DNA from: CAVWUA01 sp963758025
Lineage (GTDB): Bacteria; Planctomycetota; Planctomycetia; Isosphaerales; Isosphaeraceae
DNA length: 64,000 nucleotides
Reading direction: 5' to 3'
Assembly (NCBI GenBank): GCA_963758025.1
Contig: CAVWUA010000006.1
Span: 1,054,001 to 1,118,000 of the forward strand
A model generated the notes under the pieces. The model worked only from the letters and a program-made list of their open reading frames with translations, did not search any database and had not been told where the DNA came from. The position numbers and the translations under genes were made by a program. This document shows positions 19,106 to 27,478 of this stretch, in pieces (the stretch's first letter is position 1; every line of letters starts with the position of its first letter).

Positions 19106-19149
19106 CTCGTTTTGCCATTCTTGCCGTATCCGTAATCACGTCAAAAGGT

Positions 19150-20665
19150 GAGTCTATAGCAAGGAAATCGGGCTGAATCCGTGAACGTTTGGCCACTTTC
19201 CGGCGTATTTCTTGATAGGACTCTTCCTTCAGGAGCATCGCCGTGCCTGGACCTGGACAATACCGACCCGACCCCACCGAAGGCATCACCCGCGTCGAGG
19301 ACCTGCCCCAACCCATCGTCACCGGCCGGAGCCGCAACTACCGCCGGCGTCCTTGCCCGCGGTGCGGCCACAGCTCCTACCGCGATAGTCGGGGCCGCCG
19401 CACCCTCCACGACCTCAGCGACACCCGCACCGGTCGGCCCCGAGACCTCATCGTGATCTACTCCCGGCACTACTGCACGCGCTGCCGCAAGTACTTCAAC
19501 GTCGACATGACCGACCTGGCCGACCGCGGTAGCCATTACACCCGCCGGGTCATCGACACCGCCGTCCGGCTGGTCGTCGAGGATGGCTTACCGTACCGCG
19601 CCGCCAGCTGGAGCCTCTGGCGGGATCATCGCGTCTTCGTCCCCTACGCCACGATCCAGAACTGGGTCGAGGCCGGGGGGGAAAAAGGCGGCGCGACAAT
19701 CCGAGACCGAGCACCTCGACTGGGCGTTGGCGGATTTCTCGGGCTTCCTTGCCGCTGACGAGCTGTATGACGGACCCGTTCTGCATCCTCTCGATCGTCG
19801 ACAACCGCACCTTCAAGCGGCTCGCCTACCAGGTGCTGAGCCACGCCCCGACGGCCAAGGACGTCGAGGCGTTCTTCCGCCGCTTCCAGCGGGCGTTGGA
19901 GGTACGCGGGCCTGAGAGTCCGGGGGATCACGACCGACGGCTCGGCCTTGTACCCGGAGCCGATCGCCGCGGTCTTCGGCGACGTCCCCCATCAGGTCTG
20001 CACATTCCACGTCCTGCGCGAGCTGACCAGGGCGGTCCTCGGTGCCGTGGCCAAGGTCCGCAAGGAACGGACCGCCAGCAAGCCCAGGCTCCGCGTGGCC
20101 GGCCCACGAAAGCGACCCGACGCCTGGCCCGGCGGAAGAAACGCATCGAGCAGAAAGTCGGTGCGTTGTTCGAGCACCGATACCTGTTCGTGCAGCGGCG
20201 GCTCAGCCCGGGTGAGCGGCGGACGTTGCTGCGGATCACGCGCGGCCTGCCTCAGCTGCGCGTCCTGCGTGAGCTGATGGAGGAGGTCTACCGGCTGTTC
20301 GACCGGCGATGCCGGACGGACACGGCGCTGGCCAAGCTGGCGAAGCTGCGGTCCCGGCTGCGGCGGTTCGGCCGGCTCCGCGTGGCGTTGAAGAAGCTGC
20401 TGGCTCCGGGCCTGGAGAAAGCGTTGGTGTTCCTGGACGAGCGGCTGCTGGGTGCGACGTCGAATGCGGTGGAACGCGGGAATCGACGGTACCGGAAGAT
20501 GCAGAAGACGGTCTATCGGGTGCGGACGCAGCGGGCGATCGAAGGGCGGTTGGCTCTGGACCTGCAGCGAGAGCGTCAGGGTGACGGCCGAGCCGAGACG
20601 ACCCACACCCTCCACAAGGCAGCGGGCAGCGTGAGAGGATGGCCCGATTTCCTTGCTACAGTGTC
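19150..20665 (+). mobile_element. ISL3-like insertion sequence, 1516 bp, with target duplications
   Basis: The ends are inverted repeats: GAGTCTATAGCAAGGAAATC at 19150 and GACACTGTAGCAAGGAAATC read inward from 20665, both continuing GGGC, so 21 of 24 positions match. The 8 bases outside are identical: CAAAAGGT at 19142-19149 and at 20666-20673. Removing the element and one repeat restores a recombinase reading frame, independent proof of the boundaries. An 8-bp duplication, about 1.5 kb length and a single transposase with an N-terminal zinc finger fit the ISL3 group; the family name is inference. Confidence 0.88.
19243..20634 (+). CDS. DDE transposase with N-terminal zinc finger (several frameshifts)
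   Basis: About 460 residues in several frames. The start is the GTG at 19243 with AGGAG 7 bases upstream. The N-terminus has a zinc-finger pair, RRRPCPRCGHSSYRDSRG and YCTRCRKYFNVD. The core begins WALADFSGFLAADELYDG (first Asp), then FCILSIVDNRTFKRLAYQVL, then the second Asp in ITTDGSALYPEPIAAVFG, followed by HQVCTFHVLRELTRAVLG. The third acidic residue is in GATSNAVERGNRRYRKMQ. Breaks lie near 19690, 19775, 19905 and 20085 and the end is uncertain. The frames are all needed to rebuild one transposase, so the copy is either inactive or mis-sequenced. Confidence 0.8.
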
Positions 20666-20929
20666 CAAAAGGTTGGCAGAAAACCGCCGTGAGCGGACTG
20701 TCGTTCCACGAGCAGTTCGAAAGTACGCAATCCCGCAGCCAACGCAGCTCCTGCTTGCGGAAGAGTTCGTACGCCCTCCTCCGCGCAGGCCCGATTCGCG
20801 GCCTGGTGCTCCTCGACCAACCGAAGTATACGACCCTGCTCGACCTGCCACTCAACGGCCTTACGGTCAGAGAAACCCGGTCGATCTTTCCGTCCAGCCT
20901 GTCCACATACATTGTGTCGATGCGATTCT

Positions 20930-21382
20930 GGGACCGATCGGTGCCCCGGCATGGAGGCGGCGGATCGCTTCGTCGCGAATGATCTGTCGGAGGCGGGGGA
21001 GAGTTATTGCCAGGCGTACACTACCTGGGATCGAATCATCATCGGAAATCTCTGTCACTCGAGAAGCGGAATGTGATGCAAGCAATCGGAACTCCTCGTG
21101 TCTCAAATCTTTATAGAATCGTGCAACTCTATCTAGAAACCCAAATTCGTCGGCGCCTCGGTTTGGTGAACAATCGGAACAGTTCGCGGACGCTACTTCG
21201 GATCGACAAGAACGGATTACCAATCGAAAAAGTTTTTTCTGTAGAAGTTCAGGTATTGCCTGGATATGCTTTGGTAAGTCATTTGGAAGTACTCAAAATG
21301 CCTTTGTTTTATCGATACCAATTTCTGGTGAGAAGAAGCCTGGATTCCTCTGCGATTTTTGCGTGAACGAGGGAGGTGCGGC
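20930..21382. other. Island segment without a recognised gene, partly A/T-rich
   Basis: Between the recombinase remnant and the DUF6916 gene, 21000-21366 is clearly richer in A and T than the chromosome around it. A plus-strand frame of 119 codons (21007-21366) is open but has neither a ribosome site nor family-like sequence, and minus-strand frames are no better. It may be decayed recombinase or other island DNA; I see nothing definite in it. Confidence 0.4.
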
Positions 21383-21774
21383 GTGAACGACAAGCCTCGG
21401 TATCAGCGACGGGACTTCATGAGGCGAGTGGGGACCGCTGGCGTCGCGTTCTAGCGTCGCCGGCGCTGGGGGCGGGGGAGCCGCCGCTTCGCCTGGAGGA
21501 CTTCACATCGTTACTAGGGCGGACGTTCCGTTTGAGGGAGGAATCCGGCCGGGTGGTGTCGGCGAGGTTAGTCCAGGCGGTGGAGCTTGCTCACGCGCCG
21601 AAGGCGGGATTTCGTCGGCCGTTCTCGCTCCTCTTCGCGCTGCCCGAGGTCGGCGGGTTGTCGCAGGGCGTGTATTCCACCTCGGCCGGGTGGTGGTCCG
21701 GCTCGACTCCGATGCTCCTGGTGCCCCTCAGACGCGACGGGAGCGTAAACGTCATGGAGGCGGTTTTTGGTTGA
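21383..21774 (+). CDS. Exported DUF6916 protein with Tat signal (one frameshift)
   Basis: About 130 residues. The start is the GTG at 21383, 6 bases after GGGAGG. The N-terminus VNDKPRYQRRDFMRRVGTAG has a twin-arginine pattern (RRDFMRR) and a hydrophobic stretch. One base is missing near 21452, after which LASPALGAGEPPLRLEDF continues in the next frame. The rest is a DUF6916-type domain: LEDFTSLLGRTFRLREESG, PFSLLFALPEVGGLSQGVY and a final LLVPLRRDGSV with MEAVFG. Function unknown; such genes are commonly found beside phage-tail-collar proteins, as here. Its stop overlaps the next ATG (TGATG). Confidence 0.65.
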
Positions 21775-22068
21775 TGCTCACCGCGAGGCGCTGGTCACGT
21801 TTGAGCGATTCGAGCCTTGTGTGGGCGAGTCGTTCCTCGTGGGCCAAGAGGTTGAGTTGACGCTCGTCGAGGCCAGGCGGCTGCCGTCGCAACGGGGAGC
21901 GCCTCGCGAGGAGCCGTTCTCGCTTCTGTTTCGCACCCAGCCGGGCTGCGCGGCCTAGGTCAAGGCCTGGCGCGTCTGGAGCATGGGCGGCTGGGCGGCT
22001 TCGAGCTGTTCCTGGTCCCCGTGGGCGGCGATGCGCGAGGCATGTTGCTGGAGTCCGTGTTCAACTGA
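21774..22068 (+). CDS. Second DUF6916 domain protein (two frameshifts)
   Basis: About 98 residues without a signal peptide. The ATG at 21774 overlaps the previous stop; after MLT a shift leads to REALVTFERFEPCVGESFLV, then ELTLVEARRLP and EEPFSLLFRTQPG. A second shift near 21950 leads to GQGLARLEHGRLGGFELFLV, PVGGDARGMLLESVFN and a TGA at 22066-22068. The order of motifs (SLLFR, G-x-Y or A-R-L-E-H, F-L-V-P-V, S-V-F-N) is the same as in the preceding gene, so the two are paralogues. Both breaks leave family sequence intact in another frame. Confidence 0.65.
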
Positions 22069-22088
22069 ACCGGGAGGAGGTCCGACGG

Positions 22089-22592
22089 ATGCACAACGAG
22101 CTGACCCTTCGCCCGATCCAGGAGGCCGATCTCCCGCTGCTCCTCCGGATCTACGGCGAGACCCGCCGGGACCTGCGAGCCGTCGATTGGAGCAACGAGC
22201 AGAAGGAGGTCTTCCTCACGCAGCAGTTCCAGACCCAGCATCGCTACTATCACCAGCAATTTCCCGAGGCCACGTTCGACCTGATCGTCGAGCGGGGTGA
22301 GCCGATCGGGAGGCTCTACGTGCGCAGGACGGACGAGGAGATCCACATCCTGGACATCGCCCTGCTGCCGGAACATCGCGGTCGGGGTATCGGCAGTTCG
22401 CTCCTACGGGATCTGCTGCGAGAGGCCGAGGCGCATCGCCTTTCGGTGCGAATCTCCGTGGAGCCGGATAACCCGGCGATAATGTGGTACCGGAGGCTGG
22501 GATTCCGCCAGACTGGCGAGAACGGATTCTATCAGGTCTTACGCTGGACGGCCGAGGCAGTCGCGGGACCCGCCCTCGGGAAATCCATCTGA
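22089..22592 (+). CDS. GNAT-family N-acetyltransferase
   Basis: A 167-residue intact acetyltransferase. It starts LTLRPIQEADLPLLLRIYGE, has ILDIALLPEHRGRGIGSSLL (the acetyl-CoA loop) and ends WYRRLGFRQTGENGFYQVLR, so it is close to enzymes that accept small amines; the target is unknown. It begins 20 bases after the DUF6916 gene, with GGGAGGAGG about 8 bases before the ATG, and is 42 bases ahead of the collar protein, so these genes look like one transcription unit. Confidence 0.88.
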   Translation: MHNELTLRPIQEADLPLLLRIYGETRRDLRAVDWSNEQKEVFLTQQFQTQHRYYHQQFPEATFDLIVERGEPIGRLYVRRTDEEIHILDIALLPEHRGRGIGSSLLRDLLREAEAHRLSVRISVEPDNPAIMWYRRLGFRQTGENGFYQVLRWTAEAVAGPALGKSI

Positions 22593-22634
22593 ACGCACAA
22601 ACGCAGCCACAACACTGGATCAAGGAGAAAATTC

Positions 22635-23156
22635 ATGGCCGAACCCTTTATCGGCGAGATCAAGATCGTGGGCTTCAACTTCGCGCCCCGAGGTTACGCT
22701 CTTTGCGACGGACAGCTCCTTCCCATCTCCCAGAACACCGCGTTGTTCTCGCTGCTCGGCACGACCTACGGCGGCGACGGACGGACGACGTTCGGTCTGC
22801 CAGACCTCCGAGGCCGCGCCGCCGTGCACCAGGGTCAGGGGCCTGGCCTGTCGCTCCGTACGATAGGGGAGAGAAGCGGGACCGAGAGCGTCACGTTATC
22901 GGTCGCCCAGATCCCCAACCACTCGCACGCGGCGAACTGCCAGTCGGGGCCGGGGGATTCGAACGATCCCCAGGGACGCTTCTGGTCGAAGGATTTAGGT
23001 GTGTCCTCGGCCACCTACCACAGCGCGGCGAACGCGAACATGAACAATAACACCATCGGCGCCATCGGCGGAAGCCAGTCGCATGACAATATGTCACCGT
23101 TCCTCACGGTCAATTTCGTGATCGCCCTGGTCGGGGTCTTTCCCTCACGCAACTAG
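22635..23156 (+). CDS. Phage tail-collar domain protein (MdpB/microcystin-dependent-protein family)
   Basis: A 173-residue protein with the N-terminal collar fold IGEIKIVGFNFAPRGYALCD, GQLLPISQNTALFSLLGTTY, then GLPDLRGRAAVHQGQ, and a C-terminal FLTVNFVIALVGVFPSRN that is typical for the family. The domain comes from phage tail fibres but is common in bacteria as stand-alone proteins of unclear function, often beside DUF6916 and acetyltransferase genes. The start has AAGGAG 8 bases upstream. No phage head, portal or tail-tube gene is near. Confidence 0.85.
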   Translation: MAEPFIGEIKIVGFNFAPRGYALCDGQLLPISQNTALFSLLGTTYGGDGRTTFGLPDLRGRAAVHQGQGPGLSLRTIGERSGTESVTLSVAQIPNHSHAANCQSGPGDSNDPQGRFWSKDLGVSSATYHSAANANMNNNTIGAIGGSQSHDNMSPFLTVNFVIALVGVFPSRN

Positions 23157-23173
23157 ACACGGAGCAGACCACG

Positions 23174-23903
23174 ATGAAACGGCCCGGAACGCAAACATTC
23201 GCCGCGGTGCTGGTGCTGATACTGACGAGCGGCCTGTCGCGCAACATGAAGGCGACGACCATCCTCAATCCGTTGGGGAACACCACGCCCGGCTTCAACA
23301 ACAACGACCTAGTGACCACCTTGCAGCTCGCCACGGCGAGTCCGGCCAGGCGGCCCCCTTCGAGTCCGGCCACGGCTCGGACCTCGGCCCGCCGATCGGT
23401 AATCCCTTCGACGAAACCTGGACCCATTCCTACGGCGCGATCAGCGACACCATCGTGTCGGCGTCGCTCACGATTGGAATCGCCGATCACGACTCGGCGG
23501 CCAGCGGAAGCCAGCTACGCGCTCCTGGATCTCGACGGCTCGGACCTGACCACCGTCCTGAACGCGATGATGGAGGTCCCCGGCCAGGGGGAGCAGATCT
23601 TCAACGTCGGGACCGAGTACAACGTGTACACGATCGACCTGCTGGGCAATGGCGTGTCGGCGGCGTCTCTGCTCGACGGCTCCCTCGTGGTCCGGCTGGC
23701 CCTCCAGGGACCCGGGCTGGTGGATAACCTGCTCTTAAACCAGGTCGACGAGAGTGCGGGCAACGACGCACCTGATCTTCTCGACGCTCCAGATCGAGAC
23801 TCGGCAAGTCCCTGAACCCACCGGCCTCGCGTTATGGGGACCAGTCGCGCTGCTGTCGTCGGTCACCCTGATTCGCCGACGGAAGAAAGCATCACTCGGC
23901 TGA
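23174..23903 (+). CDS. PEP-CTERM sorted exported protein (three frameshifts)
   Basis: About 243 residues over several frames. The N-terminus MKRPGTQTFAAVLVLILTSG is a signal peptide. The middle (GHGSDLGPPIGNPFDETW, GAISDTIVSASLTIGIADHD, SYALLDLDGSDLTTVLNAM) looks like a secreted beta-rich domain. The C-terminus is a textbook PEP-CTERM signal: VPEPTGLALW, a hydrophobic stretch, then RRRKKASLG and TGA at 23901-23903. Shifts fall near 23345, 23513 and 23768. PEP-CTERM proteins are processed by exosortase and sent to the surface or extracellular matrix, so this host should carry an exosortase elsewhere. It starts 17 bases after the collar protein gene. Confidence 0.75.
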
Positions 23904-24231
23904 TCGCCCGGTCAACCGCCTGCTGTCGCACGAGGCTCGTCGGCGTGCCTGCCGCACTTGTGGTGAGCCATCGTCCAGCGATTCGTCACCGCTCCCGATT
24001 CATTGCCGACGACGATGACGGCAAGACGGACGCGGCGGCGTTCGAACCCTCGACCTCGACAAACTACCGGCGCGATCGACGATGGAAAACGTTGCGCCGG
24101 TACGGTCGGGGCTAGCTTGCTCCCGCTCGGTTCGTGAACGCCTACCTGGAACGATCAGCGGGCGGAGCCGGAACCCGACCGACCGTTAAAGCGACTAAGT
24201 CTCTTGCACTATACTAACGAACACAGTTCAG
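23904..24231. other. Intergenic before the Y-family polymerase
   Basis: A 328-bp gap with no gene-like frame. It ends in an A/T-richer promoter region described separately (24210-24229). The rest shows nothing I can identify. Confidence 0.45.
24210..24229 (+). promoter_or_regulatory. Probable promoter -10 and LexA-like operator of the polymerase gene
   Basis: TATACT at 24210-24215 resembles a -10 element, and 3 bases downstream is GAAC-ACA-GTTC (24219-24229), a palindrome like SOS boxes of the GAAC-N-GTTC class, which normally have a 4-base spacer. It sits 2 bases before the polymerase ATG. The 3-base spacer makes the LexA reading tentative. Confidence 0.45.
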
Positions 24232-25471
24232 ATGCGGCGCATGCGACCACGGCATGCGATCGGGCATATCGACGCGGATTGCTTCTATGTCTCGGCTGAG
24301 CGCCGTCCGCAATGCATTCCTGCGCACCAAACCCGTGAGCGTGCTCGGCAACCAGGGGGCCTGCGTGATCGCCAAGAGCTATGAGATGAAAGGCGCAGGC
24401 GTCGACCACCGGCATGCCGATCTGGGAGGCGATGCGGGTCTGTCCCGACGGGCTCTACGTGAAACGGGATTTCCGCTGGTACGATGTCCTGAGCCGGCTG
24501 ATGCTCGACTGCATGCGTACGCTGTCGCCGCGCGTGGAATATTACAGCATCGATGAATTCTTCTTTGATGCGACACCTCCCGGATGCTGGAATCATCAGC
24601 AGTTGGCCGTGAAGATCCGGGACACGATCTGGAAACGGGTGGGCGTGCCCGTGACCGTTGGCATCGCCCGGAGACCGCACGCTGGCCAAGCTGGTCAGCG
24701 ATACCGGGAAACCCTCGGCGCCCTCGCCATCCTCGACCGGGACTGCGGAAGAGGCCCTCTTGCAGGACCTGGCCGTCACCGAAGTGACGGGCATAGCCGG
24801 ACGGCGGGAGCGGCGGCTTCTGCCCTGGGGAATCCGCACCTGCCTCGACTTCATCCGGGCCGACCGCCGCCTGGTGCGTTCGCTGCTGACGGCAACCGGC
24901 GAGGCGCTCTGGTGGGAGCTGCGCGGGGAGCCGGTCCTGCCCCTGCACCCGAACCGGCCGCGCCACAAGGTGCTCTCGCGTGGCGGCAGCTTCGGCGTGG
25001 CGACCGCCGCGCCGGCGGTGATCTGGGCCTGGCTGGTGCGGAACCTGGAGCGGCTCGTCGAGGAACTGGAGTATCACGAACTGCACACCGGCCGGGTGGC
25101 CGTCTGGGTCGGCTACCGCGACGGACGACATGGGCGAGGGGCGGGCCCGTCTGGAGGTTCCCAGCGACCGCTTCGACGTGCTCCTGGAGGCCCTGCGTCC
25201 CTGCCTGCGGCGGGCCTGGATTCCCCGGGCGGCGGCGGGCCGGATGCACCTGTTCGTCGAGCAACTGACGCCCCGATCACCAGAGCAGTTGGGTCTGTTC
25301 CATCCGTCGGAGGAGCGTTCCGCGCAGGTGGCCTGACTGAAGCGGAGGGTCAATGAGCGGTACGGCCGTTTCGCCCTTCGCAGCGGGGCCACGCTCCCGC
25401 TGGGCCCCATCTACCGCGACACGGCCAACGAGTTCGACATTTGCGACATGCGGGGGAAGATCTGCTTTTAA
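24232..25471 (+). pseudogene. Y-family DNA polymerase (UmuC/DinB-like), multiply interrupted
   Basis: Translesion polymerase of about 413 codons. It starts MRRMRPRHAIGHIDADCFYV, which includes the first catalytic Asp. After a shift near 24303 it reads VRNAFLRTKPVSVLGNQG, and after another near 24405 TTGMPIWEAMRVCPDGLYV and VEYYSIDEFFFDATP with the paired catalytic acids. Further shifts fall near 24675 and 25115. The tail reaches SPEQLGLFHP, then an in-frame TGA at 25334-25336 interrupts it; beyond it the frame continues unchanged with LKRRVNERYGRFALRSGATL and ends DICDMRGKICF at 25471. The last lesion is a substitution (CGA to TGA), unlike the single-base shifts elsewhere in the window, so decay is real or well advanced. 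Confidence 0.7.
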
Positions 25472-25474
25472 GCG

Positions 25475-25942
25475 ATGTGCGTTGGGATCGCCCTGGCATG
25501 GAGCAGTCTGCCCACGGAGTTGATCGGGCGGCATGGACTTCACCGCCGCGTGCATGAACGCGGCGGCGAGCGGGAGATCCAGTTCCATTGCCGCGATCGC
25601 GTGCCCCGGCTTCCGATCTGGCGAGACGGCCGGCTTCAGATCGTGCGTTGGGGCAACGGCCGGGGGCAGAGCCGCTTTCTGCCGCGTACCGGCTGGACCT
25701 GGCTGGCGACGGTGCGTCACGGCGGCTGGCTTCATCTGGGAGCGATCCCGGTCGATATTCCGGCGATGCTCGGCTATGAGCGTGGCGTGTGGTATTCAGT
25801 CCGTCAGGGCATGCGGGGGCTGCTCGTGCCGGACGAGAAGGGAATGGCGGTGGTGTATATGATCTGCGAGCCGGCCAGCCACTACTACCAGGTGATGACG
25901 CGGAGCGATCGGATGCCGGTGTTCATCGACGAACGGATTTGA
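25475..25942 (+). CDS. SRAP/HMCES-like protein next to a translesion polymerase
   Basis: 155 residues beginning Met-Cys (MCVGIALAWSSLPTELIGRH), the hallmark of SRAP proteins, where Cys2 becomes the N-terminal nucleophile that crosslinks abasic sites. The C-terminal half carries VVYMICEPASHYYQVMTRSD and then RMPVFIDE, similar to the family's DRMPVIL end. The residue before DRMP is Ser here and usually His, and the middle Glu is not evident, so if it is SRAP it is a divergent short form. The ATG is 3 bases after the polymerase stop, implying joint expression. The family call rests on Cys2 and the DRMP motif only. Confidence 0.5.
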   Translation: MCVGIALAWSSLPTELIGRHGLHRRVHERGGEREIQFHCRDRVPRLPIWRDGRLQIVRWGNGRGQSRFLPRTGWTWLATVRHGGWLHLGAIPVDIPAMLGYERGVWYSVRQGMRGLLVPDEKGMAVVYMICEPASHYYQVMTRSDRMPVFIDERI

Positions 25943-26142
25943 CGCCTCCTGGCGAGGTGCGCAATGAGCATGGGGGAGAGACGGGTTGCTGGCACAGAGA
26001 TTGCGGAAGGCAATGCCGGTCGAGAAGATTCTTTACGGAACAGGAAGATTCTTGCCTGCCAGAACGATCAGAAGCCATCTCTCTAAGAGAGCGGAGAAAA
26101 CAGGCGTCCTGAATCGACTTATTGAGCTTCGAATGCAGCAAG

Positions 26143-26160
26143 GTGCTTATCTATAAGCAC
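26143..26160. promoter_or_regulatory. Perfect palindrome, possible operator
   Basis: GTGCTTAT at 26143-26150 and ATAAGCAC at 26153-26160 are perfect inverted repeats around CT. The site is 143 bases before the epimerase start, so it may be an operator or small hairpin in the leader; the protein that reads it is unknown. Confidence 0.45.
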
Positions 26161-26244
26161 TTCGTGGACTCCGCATTCGGTGCGCAAGAGCCGGTATCAC
26201 GTGGCGAAGTGGGCATTCCAGAGACACATACCATGCGCGCCGCG

Positions 26245-26268
26245 TACCGTAAATATCAAAATACGGTA
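26245..26268. promoter_or_regulatory. Inverted repeat TACCGTA/TACGGTA, possible operator
   Basis: TACCGTA (26245-26251) and TACGGTA (26262-26268) are 7-base inverted repeats with a 10-base A/T-rich centre (AATATCAAAA), 35 bases before the epimerase start. This layout is typical of a dimer-binding repressor or activator site. Confidence 0.5.
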
Positions 26269-26302
26269 TTTAATGCGTCTTTGCATGCAGTGGGAACTTC
26301 AG

Positions 26303-27421
26303 ATGAGCATGCGAATTTTAGTCATTGGCGGAGCGGGGTTCATCGGCTCTCATCTTGCAGATGAGTTGCTCGATCACGGGCATCGGGTGCGTGCGCTGGA
26401 TAACCTGTCATTCCAGGTTCATGGTCCTGGTCGTGTTCGTCCGGAATATCTGAACAAAGACGTGGAACTGGTGGTCGGAGACGTCCGAGATTCCGACACG
26501 GTGCAACGTGCGTTGCGGGACATCGACGTGGTCTATCATCTGGCCGCGGCGGTCGGTGTCGGCCAGAGCATGTACGAGATCGCGTCCTACACGAGCCAGA
26601 ATAACATGGGAACGGCCGTGCTGCTTGAGGCCTTGATCAAACGACCGGTGGAGCGACTGATCGTGGCCTCGAGCATGAGCATCTACGGAGAGGGCCTTTA
26701 TCGCGATCGAGAAGGGCGAGAACATCAGAATGTGGAACGCTCGCCCGCGCAACTCGAAGCGCACGAGTGGGAAGTTCAAGACACAGCAGGTAATCTATTC
26801 ACGCCGATTCCAACTCCGGAAACGAAGCAACCGTGCCTGTCATCAATCTACGCATTATCCAAGTATGACCAGGAAAGAATGAGTCTGCTGGTCGGCCGTG
26901 CGTACAAGATCTCGACGGTTGCATTGAGGTTTTTCAATGTCTATGGAACACGGCAGGCCCTGTCCAACCCGTACACGGGCGTGCTGGCAATCTTCGCGGC
27001 GCGACTGCTGAACAACAATCCCCCCCTGATTTTCGAGGACGGGTTCCAGCGACGGGACTTTGTCAGTGTTCACGACGTCACACAAGCACTTCGACTGGCC
27101 ATGGAAGTGCCTGAAGCGGCGGGGCACGTGTTCAATGTGGGCAGTGGACGGGACATTACGATTCAAGAAATCGCGCAACGGATGGCGGAAGCCCTCCACA
27201 AAGAAGACATTGAACCCAAAATCACCGGCAGATACCGCACCGGCGATATCCGGCATTGTTTCGCCGACATCACACTCGCGTCGCGCATCCTCGGATATAA
27301 ACCCCGTGTTTCTCTCAGGGAAGGCATGATCCAACTGGCAGACTGGCTGGAAGGGCAAATCGCCATCGATCGCTCCGATGAAGCCGGCGCGGAACTCATG
27401 GCACGTGGACTTGCCGTTTGA
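26303..27421 (+). CDS. NAD-dependent sugar epimerase (extended SDR, dTDP-rhamnose/UDP-sugar type)
   Basis: A 372-residue extended short-chain dehydrogenase. The N-terminal NAD motif is MRILVIGGAGFIGSHLADEL; VYHLAAAVGVGQSM is the conserved second strand; the active site has ASSMSIYGEGLY (Ser) and YALSKYDQE (Tyr-x-x-x-Lys). The part SNPYTGVLAIFAARLL and FEDGFQRRDFVSVHDV are typical of nucleotide-sugar 4-epimerases such as dTDP-L-rhamnose 4-epimerase; the sugar is not certain. The ATG at 26303 is chosen from homology; the frame is open upstream. It heads a run of sugar genes and is separated from the next gene by 57 A/T-rich bases. Confidence 0.85.
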   Translation: MSMRILVIGGAGFIGSHLADELLDHGHRVRALDNLSFQVHGPGRVRPEYLNKDVELVVGDVRDSDTVQRALRDIDVVYHLAAAVGVGQSMYEIASYTSQNNMGTAVLLEALIKRPVERLIVASSMSIYGEGLYRDREGREHQNVERSPAQLEAHEWEVQDTAGNLFTPIPTPETKQPCLSSIYALSKYDQERMSLLVGRAYKISTVALRFFNVYGTRQALSNPYTGVLAIFAARLLNNNPPLIFEDGFQRRDFVSVHDVTQALRLAMEVPEAAGHVFNVGSGRDITIQEIAQRMAEALHKEDIEPKITGRYRTGDIRHCFADITLASRILGYKPRVSLREGMIQLADWLEGQIAIDRSDEAGAELMARGLAV

Positions 27422-27478
27422 TTACCATGATCTCGAAAATAAAGAGAATCACGAAAAAGATTACATTTTTATATTAAT

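Larger units (their letters stand above)
19101..20914 (-). pseudogene. C-terminal remnant of a serine recombinase, split by an IS element
   Basis: Minus-strand fragments match the end of large serine recombinases. From 20912: MYVDRLDGKIDR, then in the next frame GFSDRKAVEWQVEQGRILRL and VEEHQAANRA, then in the third frame YELFRKQELRWLRDCVLSNC, SWNDSPLTAVFCQPF. The insertion sequence interrupts here. Joining across it through one copy of the 8-bp target repeat continues in frame as QPF-DVITDTARMAKRDD at 19149-19101. The resolvase catalytic domain and zinc ribbon are absent and at least two frameshifts exist, so it is dead. It borders tRNA-His, as integrases of islands do. The family match is from memory of the conserved DRLDGKI and LSNC motifs. 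Confidence 0.7.
25943..26302. other. Intergenic control region before the sugar operon
   Basis: 360 bp between the SRAP-like gene and the epimerase with no convincing gene. It contains two palindromes described separately and a short CTCTCT-A-AGAGAG repeat near 26080. It is richer in A/T than coding DNA around it, as expected for a promoter region. Confidence 0.5.

Noticed and set aside
18969..19149. A protein containing WLTGFEPAISRSTICALTARP
   Set aside because: This is the antisense of tRNA-His, a common false protein; only the part from 19101 to 19149 belongs to the recombinase remnant.
22635..23156. Prophage
   Set aside because: A tail-collar domain is the only phage-like gene; no capsid, portal, terminase or lysis gene is present.
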